This document shows, in pieces, positions 48,179 to 60,790 of a stretch of 64,000 nt of DNA. Location of the stretch: positions 860,001 through 924,000 of the forward strand of contig NC_135020.1 in assembly GCF_051020955.1 (NCBI RefSeq). The letters run 5' to 3'. The notes under the pieces are model-generated. The model was not told where the DNA came from and ran no database searches. It worked only from the letters and a program-made list of their open reading frames with translations. Source of the stretch: Megalopta genalis. Taxonomy: Eukaryota; Arthropoda; Insecta; Hymenoptera; Halictidae. Position numbers and translations under genes: made by a program. Within the stretch, counting starts at the first letter, position 1. Every line of letters starts with the position of its first letter.

Positions 48179-49455
48179 TTCTTGTTGTTTTTGTTGATCT
48201 TGTTGTTCTTGTTGTTCTTGTTGTTCTTCTTGCTGTTCTGGTTGTTCTTGTTGTTCTTGTTGTTCTTCATGCTGTTCTGGTTGTTCTTGTTGTTCTTGTT
48301 ATTCTTGTTGTTCTCGTTGTTCTCGTTGTTCTCGTTGTTCTCGTTGTTCTCGTTGCTCTCGTTGTTCTTGTTGTTCTTGTTGTTCTTGTTGTTCTTGTTG
48401 TTCTTGTTGTTCTTGTTGTTCTTGTTGTTCTCGTTGTTCTCGTTGTTCTTGTTGTTCTTGTTGTTCTTGTTGTTCTTGTTGTTCTTGTTGTTCTTGTTGT
48501 TCTTGTTGTTCTTGTTGTTCTTGTTGTTCTTGTTGTTCTTGTTGTTCTTGTTGTTCTTGTTGTTCTAGTTGTTGTTGTTGTTGTTGTTGTTGTTGTCCTT
48601 GTTATTCTCGTTGTTCTTGTTGCTCCTGTTGCTCTTGTTGCTCTTGTTGCTCTTGTTGCTCTTGTTGCTGTTGTTGCTGTTGTTGTTCTGGTTGTTGATG
48701 TTCTTGTTGTTCATGTTGTTGTTGTTCTTGATGTTCTTGTTGTTCTTGTTGTTCTTGTTGTTCTTGTTGTTCTTGTTGTTCTTGTTGTTCTTGTTGTTCT
48801 TGTTGTTCTAGTTGTTGTTGTTGTTGTTGTTGTTGTTGTCCTTGTTATTCTCGTTGTTCTTGTTGCTCCTGTTGCTCTTGTTGCTCTTGTTGCTCTTGTT
48901 GCTCTTGTTGCTGTTGTTGCTGTTGTTGTTCTGGTTGTTGATGTTCTTGTTGTTCATGTTGTTGTTGTTCTTGATGTTCTTGTTGTTCTTGTTGTTCTTG
49001 TTGTTCTTGTTGTTCTTGTTGTTCTTGTTGATCTTGTTGTTCTTGTTGTTCTTGTTGTTCTTGTTGCTCTTGTTGGTCTTGTTGCTCTTGTTGCTCTTGT
49101 TGCTCTTGTTGCTGTTGTTGTTCTTGTTGTTCTGATTGTTGATGTTCTTGTTGTTCATGTTGTTGTTGTTCTTGTTGTTCTTTTTGTTGTTGTTGTTGTT
49201 GTTCTGGTTGTTGTTGTTGTTGTTCTTGTTGTTCTTGTTGTTCTTGTTGTTGTTGATGTTGTTGTTGTTCTGGTTGTTCTTGTTGTTCTTGTTGTTCCGG
49301 TTGTTCTTGTTGTTCCGGTTGTTGTTGTTGTTGTTGTTGTTCTTGTTTTTGTTGTTCTTGTTGTTCTTGTTGTTGTTGTTCTTGCTGTTCTTGTTCTTGT
49401 TGCTCTTGTTGTTCTTGATGTTCTTGTTGTTGTTGTTGTTGTCCTTGTTGTTCTT

Positions 49456-49486
<31 letters not shown>

Positions 49487-50067
49487 TTCTTGTTGTTCTT
49501 GTTGTTTTTGTTGATCTTGTTGTTCTTGTTGTTCTTGTTGTTCTTCTTGCTGTTCTGGTTGTTCTTGTTGTTCTTGTTGTTCTTCATGCTGTTCTGGTTG
49601 TTCTTGTTGTTCTTGTTATTCTTGTTGTTCTCGTTGTTCTCGTTGTTCTCGTTGTTCTCGTTGTTCTCGTTGCTCTCGTTGTTCTTGTTGTTCTTGTTGT
49701 TCTTGTTGTTCTTGTTGTTCTTGTTGTTCTTGTTGTTCTCGTTGTTCTCGTTGTTCTTGTTGTTCTTGTTGTTCTTGTTGTTCTTGTTGTTCTTGTTGTT
49801 CTTGCTGTTCTTGTTGTTCTTGTTGTTCTTGTTGATCTTGTTGTTCTTGTTGTTCTTGTTGTTAATGTTGTTCTTGTTGTTCTTGTTGTTCCGGGTGTTC
49901 ATGTTGTTGTTCTTGTTGTTGTTGTTGTTCTTATTTTTGTTGTCGTTGTTGTTGTTTTTCTTGCTGTTCTTGTTCTTGTTGTTCTTGTTGTTCTTGCTGG
50001 TCATGTTGTTCTTGTTGTTCTTGTTGTTCTTGTTGTTCTTGTTGTTCTTGTTGTTCTTGTTGTTCTT

Positions 50068-50098
<31 letters not shown>

Positions 50099-51346
50099 TT
50101 CTTCTTGTTCTTCTTGTTCTTGTTGTTCTTCTTGTTGTTATTGTTGTTGTTGTTCTTGTTGTTCTTGTTGTTCTTGTTGTTCTTGTTGTTCCTGTTGTTC
50201 TTGTTGTTCTTGTTGTTCTTGCCGTTCTTGTTGTTCTTGTTGTTGTTGCTGTTCTTGCTGTTCTTGTTGTAGTTGTTGTTTTTGTTGATCTTGTTGTTCT
50301 TGTTGTTCTTGTTGTTCTTGTTGTTCTTGTTGTTCTTGTTGTTCTTGTTGTTCTTGTTGTTCTTGTTGTTCTTGTTGTTCTTGCTGTTCTTGTTGTTCTT
50401 GTTGTTCTTGTTGTTCTTGTTGTTCTTGTTGTTCTTGTTGTTCTTGTTGTTGTTGTTGTTCTTATTGTAGTTGTAGTTGTTGTCCTTGTTATTGTTGTAG
50501 TTCTTGTTGTTCTTGTTGTTCTTGTTGTTCTTATTGTAGTTGTAGTTGTTGTCCTTGTTATTGTTGTAGTTCTTGTTGTTCTTGTTGTTCTTGTTGTTCT
50601 TGTTGTTCTTGTTGTTCTTGTTGTTCTTGTTGTTCTTGTTGTTTTTGTTGATCTTGTTGTTCTTGTTGTTCTTGTTGTTCTAATTGTTCTTCTTGCTGTT
50701 CTGGTTGTTCTTGTTGTTCTTGTTGTTCTTCTTGCTGTTCTGGTTGTTCTTGTTGTTCTTGTTATTCTTGTTGTTCTTGTTATTCTTGTTGTTCTCGTTG
50801 TTCTCGTTGTTCTCGTTGTTCTCGTTGTTCTCGTTGTTCTCGTTGTTCTCGTTGTTCTCGTTGTTCTCGTTGCTCTCGTTGTTCTTGTTGTTCTTGTTGT
50901 TCTTGTTGTTCTTGTTGTTCTTGTTGTTCTTGTTGTTCTTGTTGTTGTTCTAGTTGTCCTTGTTGTTGTTGTTCTTGTTGTTCTTGTTGTTCTTGTTGTT
51001 CTTGTTGTTCTTGTTGTTCTTGTTGTTCTTGTTGTTCTTGTTGTTCTTGTTGTCCTTGTTGGTCTTGTTGTTCTTGTTGTTCTTGTTGTTCTTGTTGTTC
51101 TTGTTGTTCTTGTTGTTCTTGTTGTTCTTGTTGTTCTTGTTGTTCTTGTTGTTCTTGTTGTTCTTGTTGTTCTTGTTGTTCTTGTTGTTCTTGTTGTTCT
51201 TGTTGTTCTTGTTGTTCTTGTTGTTCTTGTTGTTCTTGTTGTTCTTGTTGTTCTTGTTGTTCTTGTTGTTCTTGTTGTTCTTGTTGTTCTTGTTGTTCTT
51301 GTTGTTCTTGTTGTTCTTGTTGTTCTTGTTGTTTTTGTTGTTCTAG

Positions 51347-51389
<43 letters not shown>

Positions 51390-51723
51390 CCTTGTTATTC
51401 TCGTTGTTCTTGTTGCTCCTGTTGCTCTTGTTGCTCTTGTTGCTGTTGTTGCTGTTGTTGTTCTGGTTGTTCTCGTTGTTCTCGTTGCTCTCGTTGTTCT
51501 TGTTGTTCTTGTTGTTCTTGTTGTTCTTGTTGTTCTTGTTGTTCTTGTTGTTCTTGTTGTTCTTGTTGTTCTTGTTGTTCTTGTTGTTCTTGTTGTTCTT
51601 GTTGTTCATGTTGTTGTTGTTCTTGATGTTCTTGTTGTTCTTGTTGTTCTTGTTGTTCTTGTTGTTCTTGTTGTTCTTGTTGTTCTTGTTGATCTTGTTG
51701 TTCTTGTTGTTCTTGTTGTTCTT

Positions 51724-51754
<31 letters not shown>

Positions 51755-53002
51755 TTCTTGTTGTTCTTGTTGTTCTTGTTGTTCTTGTTGTTCTTGTTGT
51801 TCTTGTTGTTCTTGTTGTTCTTGTTGTTCTTGTTGTTCTTGTTGTTCTTGTTGTTCTTGTTGTTCTTGTTGTTCTTGTTGTTCTTGTTGTTCTTGTTGTT
51901 CTTGTTGTTCTTGTTGTTCTTGTTGTTCTTGTTTTTCTTGTTGTTCTTGTTGTTCTTGCTGTTCTTGTTGTTCTTGTTGTTCTTGTTGTTCTTGTTGTTC
52001 TTGTTGTTCTTGTTGTTCTTGTTGTTGTTGTTGTTCTTATTGTAGTTGTAGTTGTTGTCCTTGTTATTGTTGTAGTTCTTGTTGTTCTTGTTGTTCTTGT
52101 TGTTCTTATTGTAGTTGTAGTTGTTGTCCTTGTTATTGTTGTAGTTCTTGTTGTTCTTGTTGTTCTTGTTGTTCTTGTTGTTCTTGTTGTTCTTGTTGTT
52201 CTTGTTGTTCTTGTTGTTTTTGTTGATCTTGTTGTTCTTGTTGTTCTTGTTGTTCTTGTTGTTCTTGTTGTTCTTGTTGTTCTTGTTGTTTTTGTTGATC
52301 TTGTTGTTCTTGTTGTTCTTGTTGTTCTAATTGTTCTTCTTGCTGTTCTGGTTGTTCTTGTTGTTCTTGTTGTTCTTCTTGCTGTTCTGGTTGTTCTTGT
52401 TGTTCTTGTTATTCTTGTTGTTCTTGTTATTCTTGTTGTTCTCGTTGTTCTCGTTGTTCTCGTTGTTCTCGTTGTTCTCGTTGTTCTCGTTGTTCTCGTT
52501 GTTCTCGTTGTTCTCGTTGCTCTCGTTGTTCTTGTTGTTCTTGTTGTTCTTGTTGTTCTTGTTGTTCTTGTTGTTCTTGTTGTTCTTGTTGTTGTTCTAG
52601 TTGTCCTTGTTGTTGTTGTTCTTGTTGTTCTTGTTGTTCTTGTTGTTCTTGTTGTTCTTGTTGTTCTTGTTGTTCTTGTTGTTCTTGTTGTTCTTGTTGT
52701 CCTTGTTGGTCTTGTTGTTCTTGTTGTTCTTGTTGTTCTTGTTGTTCTTGTTGTTCTTGTTGTTCTTGTTGTTCTTGTTGTTCTTGTTGTTCTTGTTGTT
52801 CTTGTTGTTCTTGTTGTTCTTGTTGTTCTTGTTGTTCTTGTTGTTCTTGTTGTTCTTGTTGTTCTTGTTGTTCTTGTTGTTCTTGTTGTTCTTGTTGTTC
52901 TTGTTGTTCTTGTTGTTCTTGTTGTTCTTGTTGTTCTTGTTGTTCTTGTTGTTCTTGTTGTTCTTGTTGTTCTTGTTGTTCTTGTTGTTTTTGTTGTTCT
53001 AG

Positions 53003-53042
<40 letters not shown>

Positions 53043-53349
53043 CCTTGTTATTCTCGTTGTTCTTGTTGCTCCTGTTGCTCTTGTTGCTCTTGTTGCTGTT
53101 GTTGCTGTTGTTGTTCTGGTTGTTCTCGTTGTTCTCGTTGCTCTCGTTGTTCTTGTTGTTCTTGTTGTTCTTGTTGTTCTTGTTGTTCTTGTTGTTCTTG
53201 TTGTTCTTGTTGTTCTTGTTGTTCTTGTTGTTCTTGTTGTTCATGTTGTTGTTGTTCTTGATGTTCTTGTTGTTCTTGTTGTTCTTGTTGTTCTTGTTGT
53301 TCTTGTTGTTCTTGTTGATCTTGTTGTTCTTGTTGTTCTTGTTGTTCTT

Positions 53350-53380
<31 letters not shown>

Positions 53381-53629
53381 TTCTTGTTGTTCTTGTTGTT
53401 CTTGTTGTTCTTGTTGTTCTTGTTGTTCTTGTTGTTCTTGTTGTTCTTGTTGTTCTTGTTGTTCTTGTTGTTCTTGTTGTTCTTGTTGTTCTTGTTGTTC
53501 TTGTTGTTCTTGTTGTTCTTGTTGTTCTTGTTGTTCTTGTTGTTCTTGTTGTTCTTGTTTTTCTTGTTGTTCTTGTTGTTCTTGTTGTTCTTGTTGTTCT
53601 TGTTGTTCTTGTTGTTTTTGTTGTTCTAG

Positions 53630-53660
<31 letters not shown>

Positions 53661-54261
53661 CCTTGTTATTCTCGTTGTTCTTGTTGCTCCTGTTGCTCTT
53701 GTTGCTCTTGTTGCTGTTGTTGCTGTTGTTGTTCTGGTTGTTGATGTTCTTGTTGTTCATGTTGTTGTTGTTCTTGATGTTCTTGTTGTTCTTGTTGTTC
53801 TTGTTGTTCTTGTTGTTCTTGTTGTTCTTGTTGTTCTTGTTGTTCTTGTTGTTCTTGTTGTTCTTGTTGATCTTGTTGTTCTTGTTGTTCTTGTTGCTCT
53901 TGTTGCTCTTGTTGCTCTTGTTGCTCTTGTTGCTGTTGTTGTTCTTGTTGTTCTGATTGTTGATGTTCTTGTTGTTCATGTTGTTGTTGTTCTTGTTGTT
54001 CTTGTTGTTGTTGTTGTTGTTCTGGTTGTTGTTGTTGTTGTTCTTGCTGTTCTTGTTGTTCCTGTTGTTGTTGATGTTGTTGTTGTTCTGGTTGTTCTTG
54101 TTGTTCTTGTTGTTCCGGTTGTTGTTGTTGTTGTTGTTGTTCTTGTTTTTGTTGTACTTGTTGTTGTTGTTGTTGTTGTTCTTGCTGTTCTTGTTCTTGT
54201 TGCTCTTGTTGTTCTTGATGTTCTTGTTGTTGTTGTTGTTGTTGTTGTCCTTGTTGTTCTT

Positions 54262-54292
<31 letters not shown>

Positions 54293-54886
54293 TTCTTGTT
54301 GTTCTTGTTGTTCTTGTTGTTCTTGTTGTTTTTGTTGATCTTGTTGTTCTTGTTGTTCTTGTTGTTCTTGTTGTTCTTCTTGCTGTTCTGGTTGTTCTTG
54401 TTGTTCTTGTTGTTCTTCTTGCTGTTCTGGTTGTTCTTGTTGTTCTTGTTATTCTTGTTGTTCTCGTTGTTCTCGTTGTTCTCGTTGTTCTCGTTGTTCT
54501 CGTTGTTCTCGTTGTTCTCGTTGCTCTCGTTGTTCTTGTTGTTCTTGTTGTTCTTGTTGTTCTTGTTGTTCTTGTTGTTCTTGTTGTTCTTGTTGTTCTT
54601 GTTGTTCTTGTTGTTCTTGTTGTTCTTGTTGTTCTTGTTGTTCTTGTTGTTCTTGTTGTTCTTGTTGTTCTTGTTGTTCTTGTTGTTCTTGTTGTTCTAG
54701 TTGTCCTTGTTGTTGTTGTTCTTGTTGTTCTTGTTGTTCTTGTTGTTCTTGTTGTTCTTGTTGTTCTTGTTGTTCTTGTTGTTCTTGTTGTTCTTGCTGT
54801 CCTTGTTGGTCTTGTTGTTCTTGTTGTTCTTGTTGTTCTTGTTGTTCTTGTTGTTCTTGTTGTTCTTGTTGTTCTTGTTGTTCTAG

Positions 54887-54920
<34 letters not shown>

Positions 54921-54997
54921 CCTTGTTATTCTCGTTGTTCTTGTTGTTCTTGTTGTTCTTGTTGTTCTTGTTGTTCTTGTTGTTCTTGTTGTTCTAG

Positions 54998-55031
<34 letters not shown>

Positions 55032-55635
55032 CCTTGTTATTCTCGTTGTTCTTGTTGCTCCTGTTGCTCTTGTTGCTCTTGTTGCTCTTGTTGCTCTTGT
55101 TGCTGTTGTTGCTGTTGTTGTTCTGGTTGTTGATGTTCTTGTTGTTCATGTTGTTGTTGTTCTTGATGTTCTTGTTGTTCTTGTTGTTCTTGTTGTTCTT
55201 GTTGTTCTTGTTGATCTTGTTGTTCTTGTTGTTCTTGTTGTTCTTGTTGCTCTTGTTGGTCTTGTTGCTCTTGTTGCTCTTGTTGCTCTTGTTGCTGTTG
55301 TTGTTCTTGTTGTTCTGATTGTTGATGTTCTTGTTGTTCATGTTGTTGTTGTTCTTGTTGTTCTTGTTGTTGTTGTTGTTGTTCTGGTTGTTGTTGTTGT
55401 TGTTCTTGTTGTTCTTGTTGTTCTTGTTGTTGTTGATGTTGTTGTTGTTCTGGTTGTTCTTGTTGTTCTTGTTGTTCCGGTTGTTCTTGTTGTTCCGGTT
55501 GTTGTTGTTGTTGTTGTTGTTCTTGTTTTTGTTGTTCTTGTTGTTCTTGTTGTTGTTGTTCTTGCTGTTCTTGTTCTTGTTGCTCTTGTTGTTCTTGATG
55601 TTCTTGTTGTTGTTGTTGTTGTCCTTGTTGTTCTT

Positions 55636-55666
<31 letters not shown>

Positions 55667-56112
55667 TTCTTGTTGTTCTTGTTGTTTTTGTTGATCTTGT
55701 TGTTCTTGTTGTTCTTGTTCTTCTTCTTGCTGTTCTGGTTGTTCTTGTTGTTCTTGTTGTTCTTCATGCTGTTCTGGTTGTTCTTGTTGTTCTCGTTGTT
55801 CTCGTTGTTCTCGTTGTTCTCGTTGTTCTCGTTGTTCTCGTTGCTCTCGTTGTTCTTGTTGTTCTTGTTGTTCTTGTTGTTCTTGTTGTTCTTGTTGTTC
55901 TTGTTGTTCTTGTTGTTCTTGTTGTTCTTGTTGTTCCGGGTGTTCATGTTGTTGTTCTTGTTGTTGTTGTTGTTCTTATTTTTGTTGTCGTTGTTGTTGT
56001 TTTTCTTGCTGTTCTTGTTCTTGTTGTTCTTGTTGTTCTTGCTGGTCATGTTGTTCTTGTTGTTCTTGTTGTTCTTGTTGTTCTTGTTGTTCTTGTTGTT
56101 CTTGTTGTTCTT

Positions 56113-56143
<31 letters not shown>

Positions 56144-56442
56144 TTCTTCTTGTTCTTCTTGTTCTTGTTGTTCTTCTTGTTGTTATTGTTGTTGTTGTTC
56201 TTGTTGTTCTTGTTGTTCTTGTTGTTCCTGTTGTTCTTGTTGTTCTTGTTGTTCTTGTTGTTCTTGTTGTTCTTGTTGTTCTTGTTGTTCTTGTTGTTCT
56301 TGTTGTTCTTGTTGTTCTTGTTGATCTTGTTGTTCTTGTTGTTCTTGTTGTTCTTGTTGTTCTTGCTGTTCTTGTTCTTGTTGTTCTTGTTGTTCTTGTT
56401 GTTCTTGTTGTTCTTGTGGTTCTTGTTGATCTTGTTGTTCTT

Positions 56443-56473
<31 letters not shown>

Positions 56474-58131
56474 CTCTTGTTGCTCTTGTTGCAGTTGTTG
56501 TTCTTGTTGTTCTGATTGTTGATGTTCTTGTTGTTCATTTTGTTGTTGTTCTTGTTGTTCTTGCTGTTGTTGTTGTTGTTCTGGTTGTTGTTGTTGTTGT
56601 TCTTGCTATTCTTGTTGTTCTTGTTGTTGTTGATGTTGTTGTTGTTGTTGCTCTTGCTGTTCTTGTTGTTCTTGTTGTTCTTGTTGTTCTTGTTGTTCTT
56701 GTTGTTCTTGTTGTTCTTGTTGTTCTTGCTGTTCTTGTTCTTGTTGTTCTTGTTGTTCTTGTTGTTCTTGTTGTTCTTGTTGTTCTTGTTGTTCTTGTTG
56801 ATCTTGTTGTTCTTGTTGTTCTTGTTGCTCTTGTTGCTCTTGTTGCTCTTGTTGCTCTTGTTGCTGTTGTTGTTCTTGTTGTTCTGATTGTTGATGTTCT
56901 TGTTGTTCATGTTGTTGTTGTTCTTGTTGTTCTTGTTGTTGTTGTTGTTGTTCTGGTTGTTGTTGTTGTTGTTCTTGCTATTCTTGTTGTTCTTGTTGTT
57001 GTTGATGTTGTTGTTGTTGTTGCTCTTGCTGTTCTTGTTGTTCTTGTTGTTCTTCTTGTTGTTCTTCTTCTTGTTGTTGTTGTTCTTCTTTATGTTATTC
57101 TTGTTGTTGTTGTTGTTCTTGTTGTTCCTGTTGTTGTTGTTGTTCTTGTTGTTCTTGTTGTTGTTGTTCATGTAGTTCTTCTTGTTGTTGTTCTTGCTGT
57201 TCTTGTTCTTGTTGTTCTTGTTGTCCTTGCTGTTCTTGTTGTTATTGTTGTTGTTGTCCTTGTTGTTCTTGTTGATCTTGTTGTTCTTGTTGTTCTGGTT
57301 GGTGATGTTCTTGTTGTTCTTTTTGTTTTTGTTGTTGTTGTTGTTGTTGTTCTGGTTGTTGATGTTCTTGTTGTTCATGTTGTTGTTGTTCTTGATGTTC
57401 TTGTTGTTCTTGTTGATCTTGTTGTTCTTGTTGTTCTTGGTGTTCTTGTTGTTCTAGTTGTTGTTGTTGTTGTTGTTCTTGTTGTTCTTGTTGTTCTTGT
57501 TGATCTTGTTGTTCTTGTTGTTCTTGTTGCTCTTGTTGCTCTTGTTGCTCTTGTTGCTCTTGTTGCTGTTGTTGTTCCTGTTGTTCTGATTGTTGATGTT
57601 CTTGTTGTTCATGTTGTTGTTGTTCTTTTTGTTCTTGTTGTTGTTGTTGTTGTTCTTGGTCTTGTTGTTCTTGTTGTTCTTGATGTTCTTGTTGTTCTTG
57701 TTGTTCTTGGTGTTCTTGTTGTTCTTGTTGTTCTAGTTGTTGTTGTTGTAGTTGTTGTTCTTGTTGTTGTTCTCGTTGATCTCGTTGTTCTCGTTGTTCT
57801 CGTTGTTCTTGTTGTTCTTTTTGTTCTTGTTGTTCTTGTTGTCCTTGTTGTTGTTGTTGCTGTTGTTGTTCTTGTTGTTCATGTTGTTGTTGTTCTGGTT
57901 GATGTTGTTGTTCTTGTTCTTGTTTTTCTTGTTGTTCTTGTTGTTCTTGTTGTTCTTGTTGTTCTTGTTGCTCTTGTTGCTCTTGTTGTTCTTGTTGTTC
58001 TTCTTGTTCTTGTTATTCTTATTGTCCTTGTTGTTCTTGCTGTTGTTGTTCCCGTTGTTCTTGTTGTTGTTGTTCTTGTTCTTGCTGTTCATGTTGTTGT
58101 GGTTCTGGTAGATGTTGTTGTTCTTGTTCTT

Positions 58132-58162
<31 letters not shown>

Positions 58163-59520
58163 TTCTTGTTGTTCTTGCTGTTGTTGTTCCTGTTGTTCTT
58201 GTTGTTGTTGTTGTTGTTGTTCTTGCTGTTCTTGTTCTTGTTGCTCTTGTTGTTCCTGTTGTTCTTGTTGTTCTTGTTGTTCTTGTCGTTCCTGTTGTTC
58301 TTGTTGTTCTTGTTGTTCTTGTTGTTCTTGTTGTTCTTGTTGTTGTTGTTGTTCTTGTGGTTGTTCGTGTTGTTCTTGTTGTTGTTCTTGTTTTTGTTGT
58401 TCTTGTTGTTGTTGTTGTTCTTCCTGTTCTTGTTCTTGTTGTTCTTGTTGTTGTTGTTGTTCTTGTTGTTGTTCGTGTTGTTCTTGTTGTTGTTCTTGTT
58501 TTTGTTGTTCTTGTTGTTGTTGTTGTTCTTCCTGTTCTTGTTCTTGTTGTTCTTGTTGTTCTTGTTGTTCTTGCTGTTCTTGCTGCTCTTTCTGTTCATG
58601 TTGTTCTTGTTGTTCTTGTTGTTGTTGTTGTTGTCCTTGTTGTTCTTGTTGTTCTTGTTGTTCTTGTTGTTCTTGTTGTTCTTGTTGTTCTTGTTGTTCT
58701 TGTTGTTCTTGTTGTTCTTGTTGTTCTTGTCGTTCTTGTTGCTCTTGTTGCTCTTGTTGCTCTTGTTGCTCTTGTTGCTGTTGTTGTTCTTGTTGTTCTG
58801 ATTGTTGATGTTCTTGTTGTTCATGTTGTTGTTGTTCTTTTTGTTCTTGTTGTTGTTCTTGTTGTTCTTGGTCTTGTTGTTCTTGTTGTTCTTGATGTTC
58901 TTGTTGTTCTTGTTGTTCTTGTCGTTCTTGTTGCTCTTGTTGCTTTTGTTGCTCTTGTTGCTGTTGTTGTTCTTGTTGTTCTGGTTGTTGATGTTCTTGT
59001 TGTTCATGTTGTTGTTGATCTTGTTGTTCTTGTTGTTCTTGTTGTTCTTGATGTTCTTGTTGTTCTTGTTGTTCTAGTTGTTGTTGTTGTTGTTCTTGTT
59101 GTTGTTCTTGTTTTTGTCGTTCTTGTTGTTGTTGTTGTTCTTGTTGTTCCTGTTGTTGTTGTTGTTCTTGTTGTTGTTGTTCATGTAGTTCATCTTGTTG
59201 TTGTTCTTGCTGTTCTTGTTCTTGTTGTTGTTGTTCTTGCTGTTCTTGTTGTTGTTGTTGTTGTCCTTGTTGTTCTTGTTGTTCTTGTTGTTCATGTTGT
59301 TCTTTTTGTTCTTGTTGTTCTTGTTGTTCTTGTTGTTCTTGTTGTTACTGTTGCTCTTGTTGCTCTTGTTGTTCTTGTTGTTCTTGTTGTTCTTGTTATT
59401 CTTTTTGTCCTTGTTGTTCTTGCTGTTGTTGTTCCCGTTATTCTTGTTGTTGTTGTTGTTGTTCTTGTTCTTGCTGTTCATGTTGTTGTGGTTCTGGTAG
59501 ATGTTGTTGCTCTTGTTCTT

Positions 59521-59551
<31 letters not shown>

Positions 59552-60759
59552 TTCTTGCTGTTCTTGCTGTTGTTGTTCCTGTTGTTCTTGTTGTTCTTGT
59601 TGTTCTTGTTGTTCTTGTTGTTCTCGTTGTTCTCGTTGTTCTTGTTGTTCTTGTTGTTCTTGTTGTTCTTGTTGTTCTTGTTGTTCTTGTTGTTAATGTT
59701 GTTCTTGTTGTTCTTGTTGTTCCGGGTGTTCATGTTGTTGTTCTTGTTGTTGTTGTTGTTCTTATTTTTGTTGTCGTTGTTGTTGTTTTTCTTGCTGTTC
59801 TTGTTCTTGTTGTTCTTGTTGTTCTTGTTGTTCTTGTTGTTCTTCTTGCTGTTCTGGTTGTTCTTGTTGTTCTTGTTGTTCTTCTTGCTGTTCTGGTTGA
59901 TCTTGTTGTTCTTGTTATTCTTGTTGTTCTCGTTGTTCTCGTTGTTCTCGTTGTTCTCGTTGTTCTCGTTGTTCTCGTTGCTCTCGTTGTTCTTGTTGTT
60001 CTTGTTGTTCTTGTTGTTCTTGTTGTTCTTGTTGTTCTTGTTGTTCTTGTTGTTCTTGTTGTTCTCGTTGTTCTCGTTGTTCTTGTTGTTCTTGTTGTTC
60101 TTGTTGTTCTTGTTGTTCTTGTTGTTCTTGTTGTTCTTGCTGTTCTTGTTGTTCTTGTTGTTCTTGTTGTTCTTGTTGTTCTTGTTGATCTTGTTGTTCT
60201 TGTTGTTCTTGTTGTTAATGTTGTTCTTGTTGTTCTTGTTGTTCCGGGTGTTCATGTTGTTGTTCTTGTTGTTGTTGTTGTTCTTATTTTTGTTGTCGTT
60301 GTTGTTGTTTTTCTTGCTGTTCTTGTTCTTGTTGTTCTTGTTGTTCTTGCTGGTCATGTTGTTCTTGTTGCTCTTGTTATTCCTGTTGTTCTTGTTGTTC
60401 TTGTTGTTCTTGTCGTTCCTGTTGTTCTTGTTGTTCTTGTTGTTCTTGTTGTTCTTGTTGTTCTTGTTGTTCTTGTTGTTCTTGTTGTTATTGTTGATCT
60501 TGTTGTTGTTCGTGTTGTTCTTGTTGTTGTTCTTGTTTTTGTTGTTCTTGTTGTTGTTGTTGTTCTTCCTGTTCTTGTTCTTGTTGTTCTTGTTGTTCTT
60601 GTTGTTCTTGCTGCTCTTTCTGTTCATGTTGTTCTTGTTGTTCTTGTTGTTGTTGTTGTTGTCCTTGTTGTTCTTGTTGTTCTTGTTGTTCTTGTTGTTC
60701 TTGTTGTTCTTGTTGTTCTTGTTGTTGTTGTTGTTGTTGTTGTTGTTCCTGTTGTTCTT

Positions 60760-60790
<31 letters not shown>

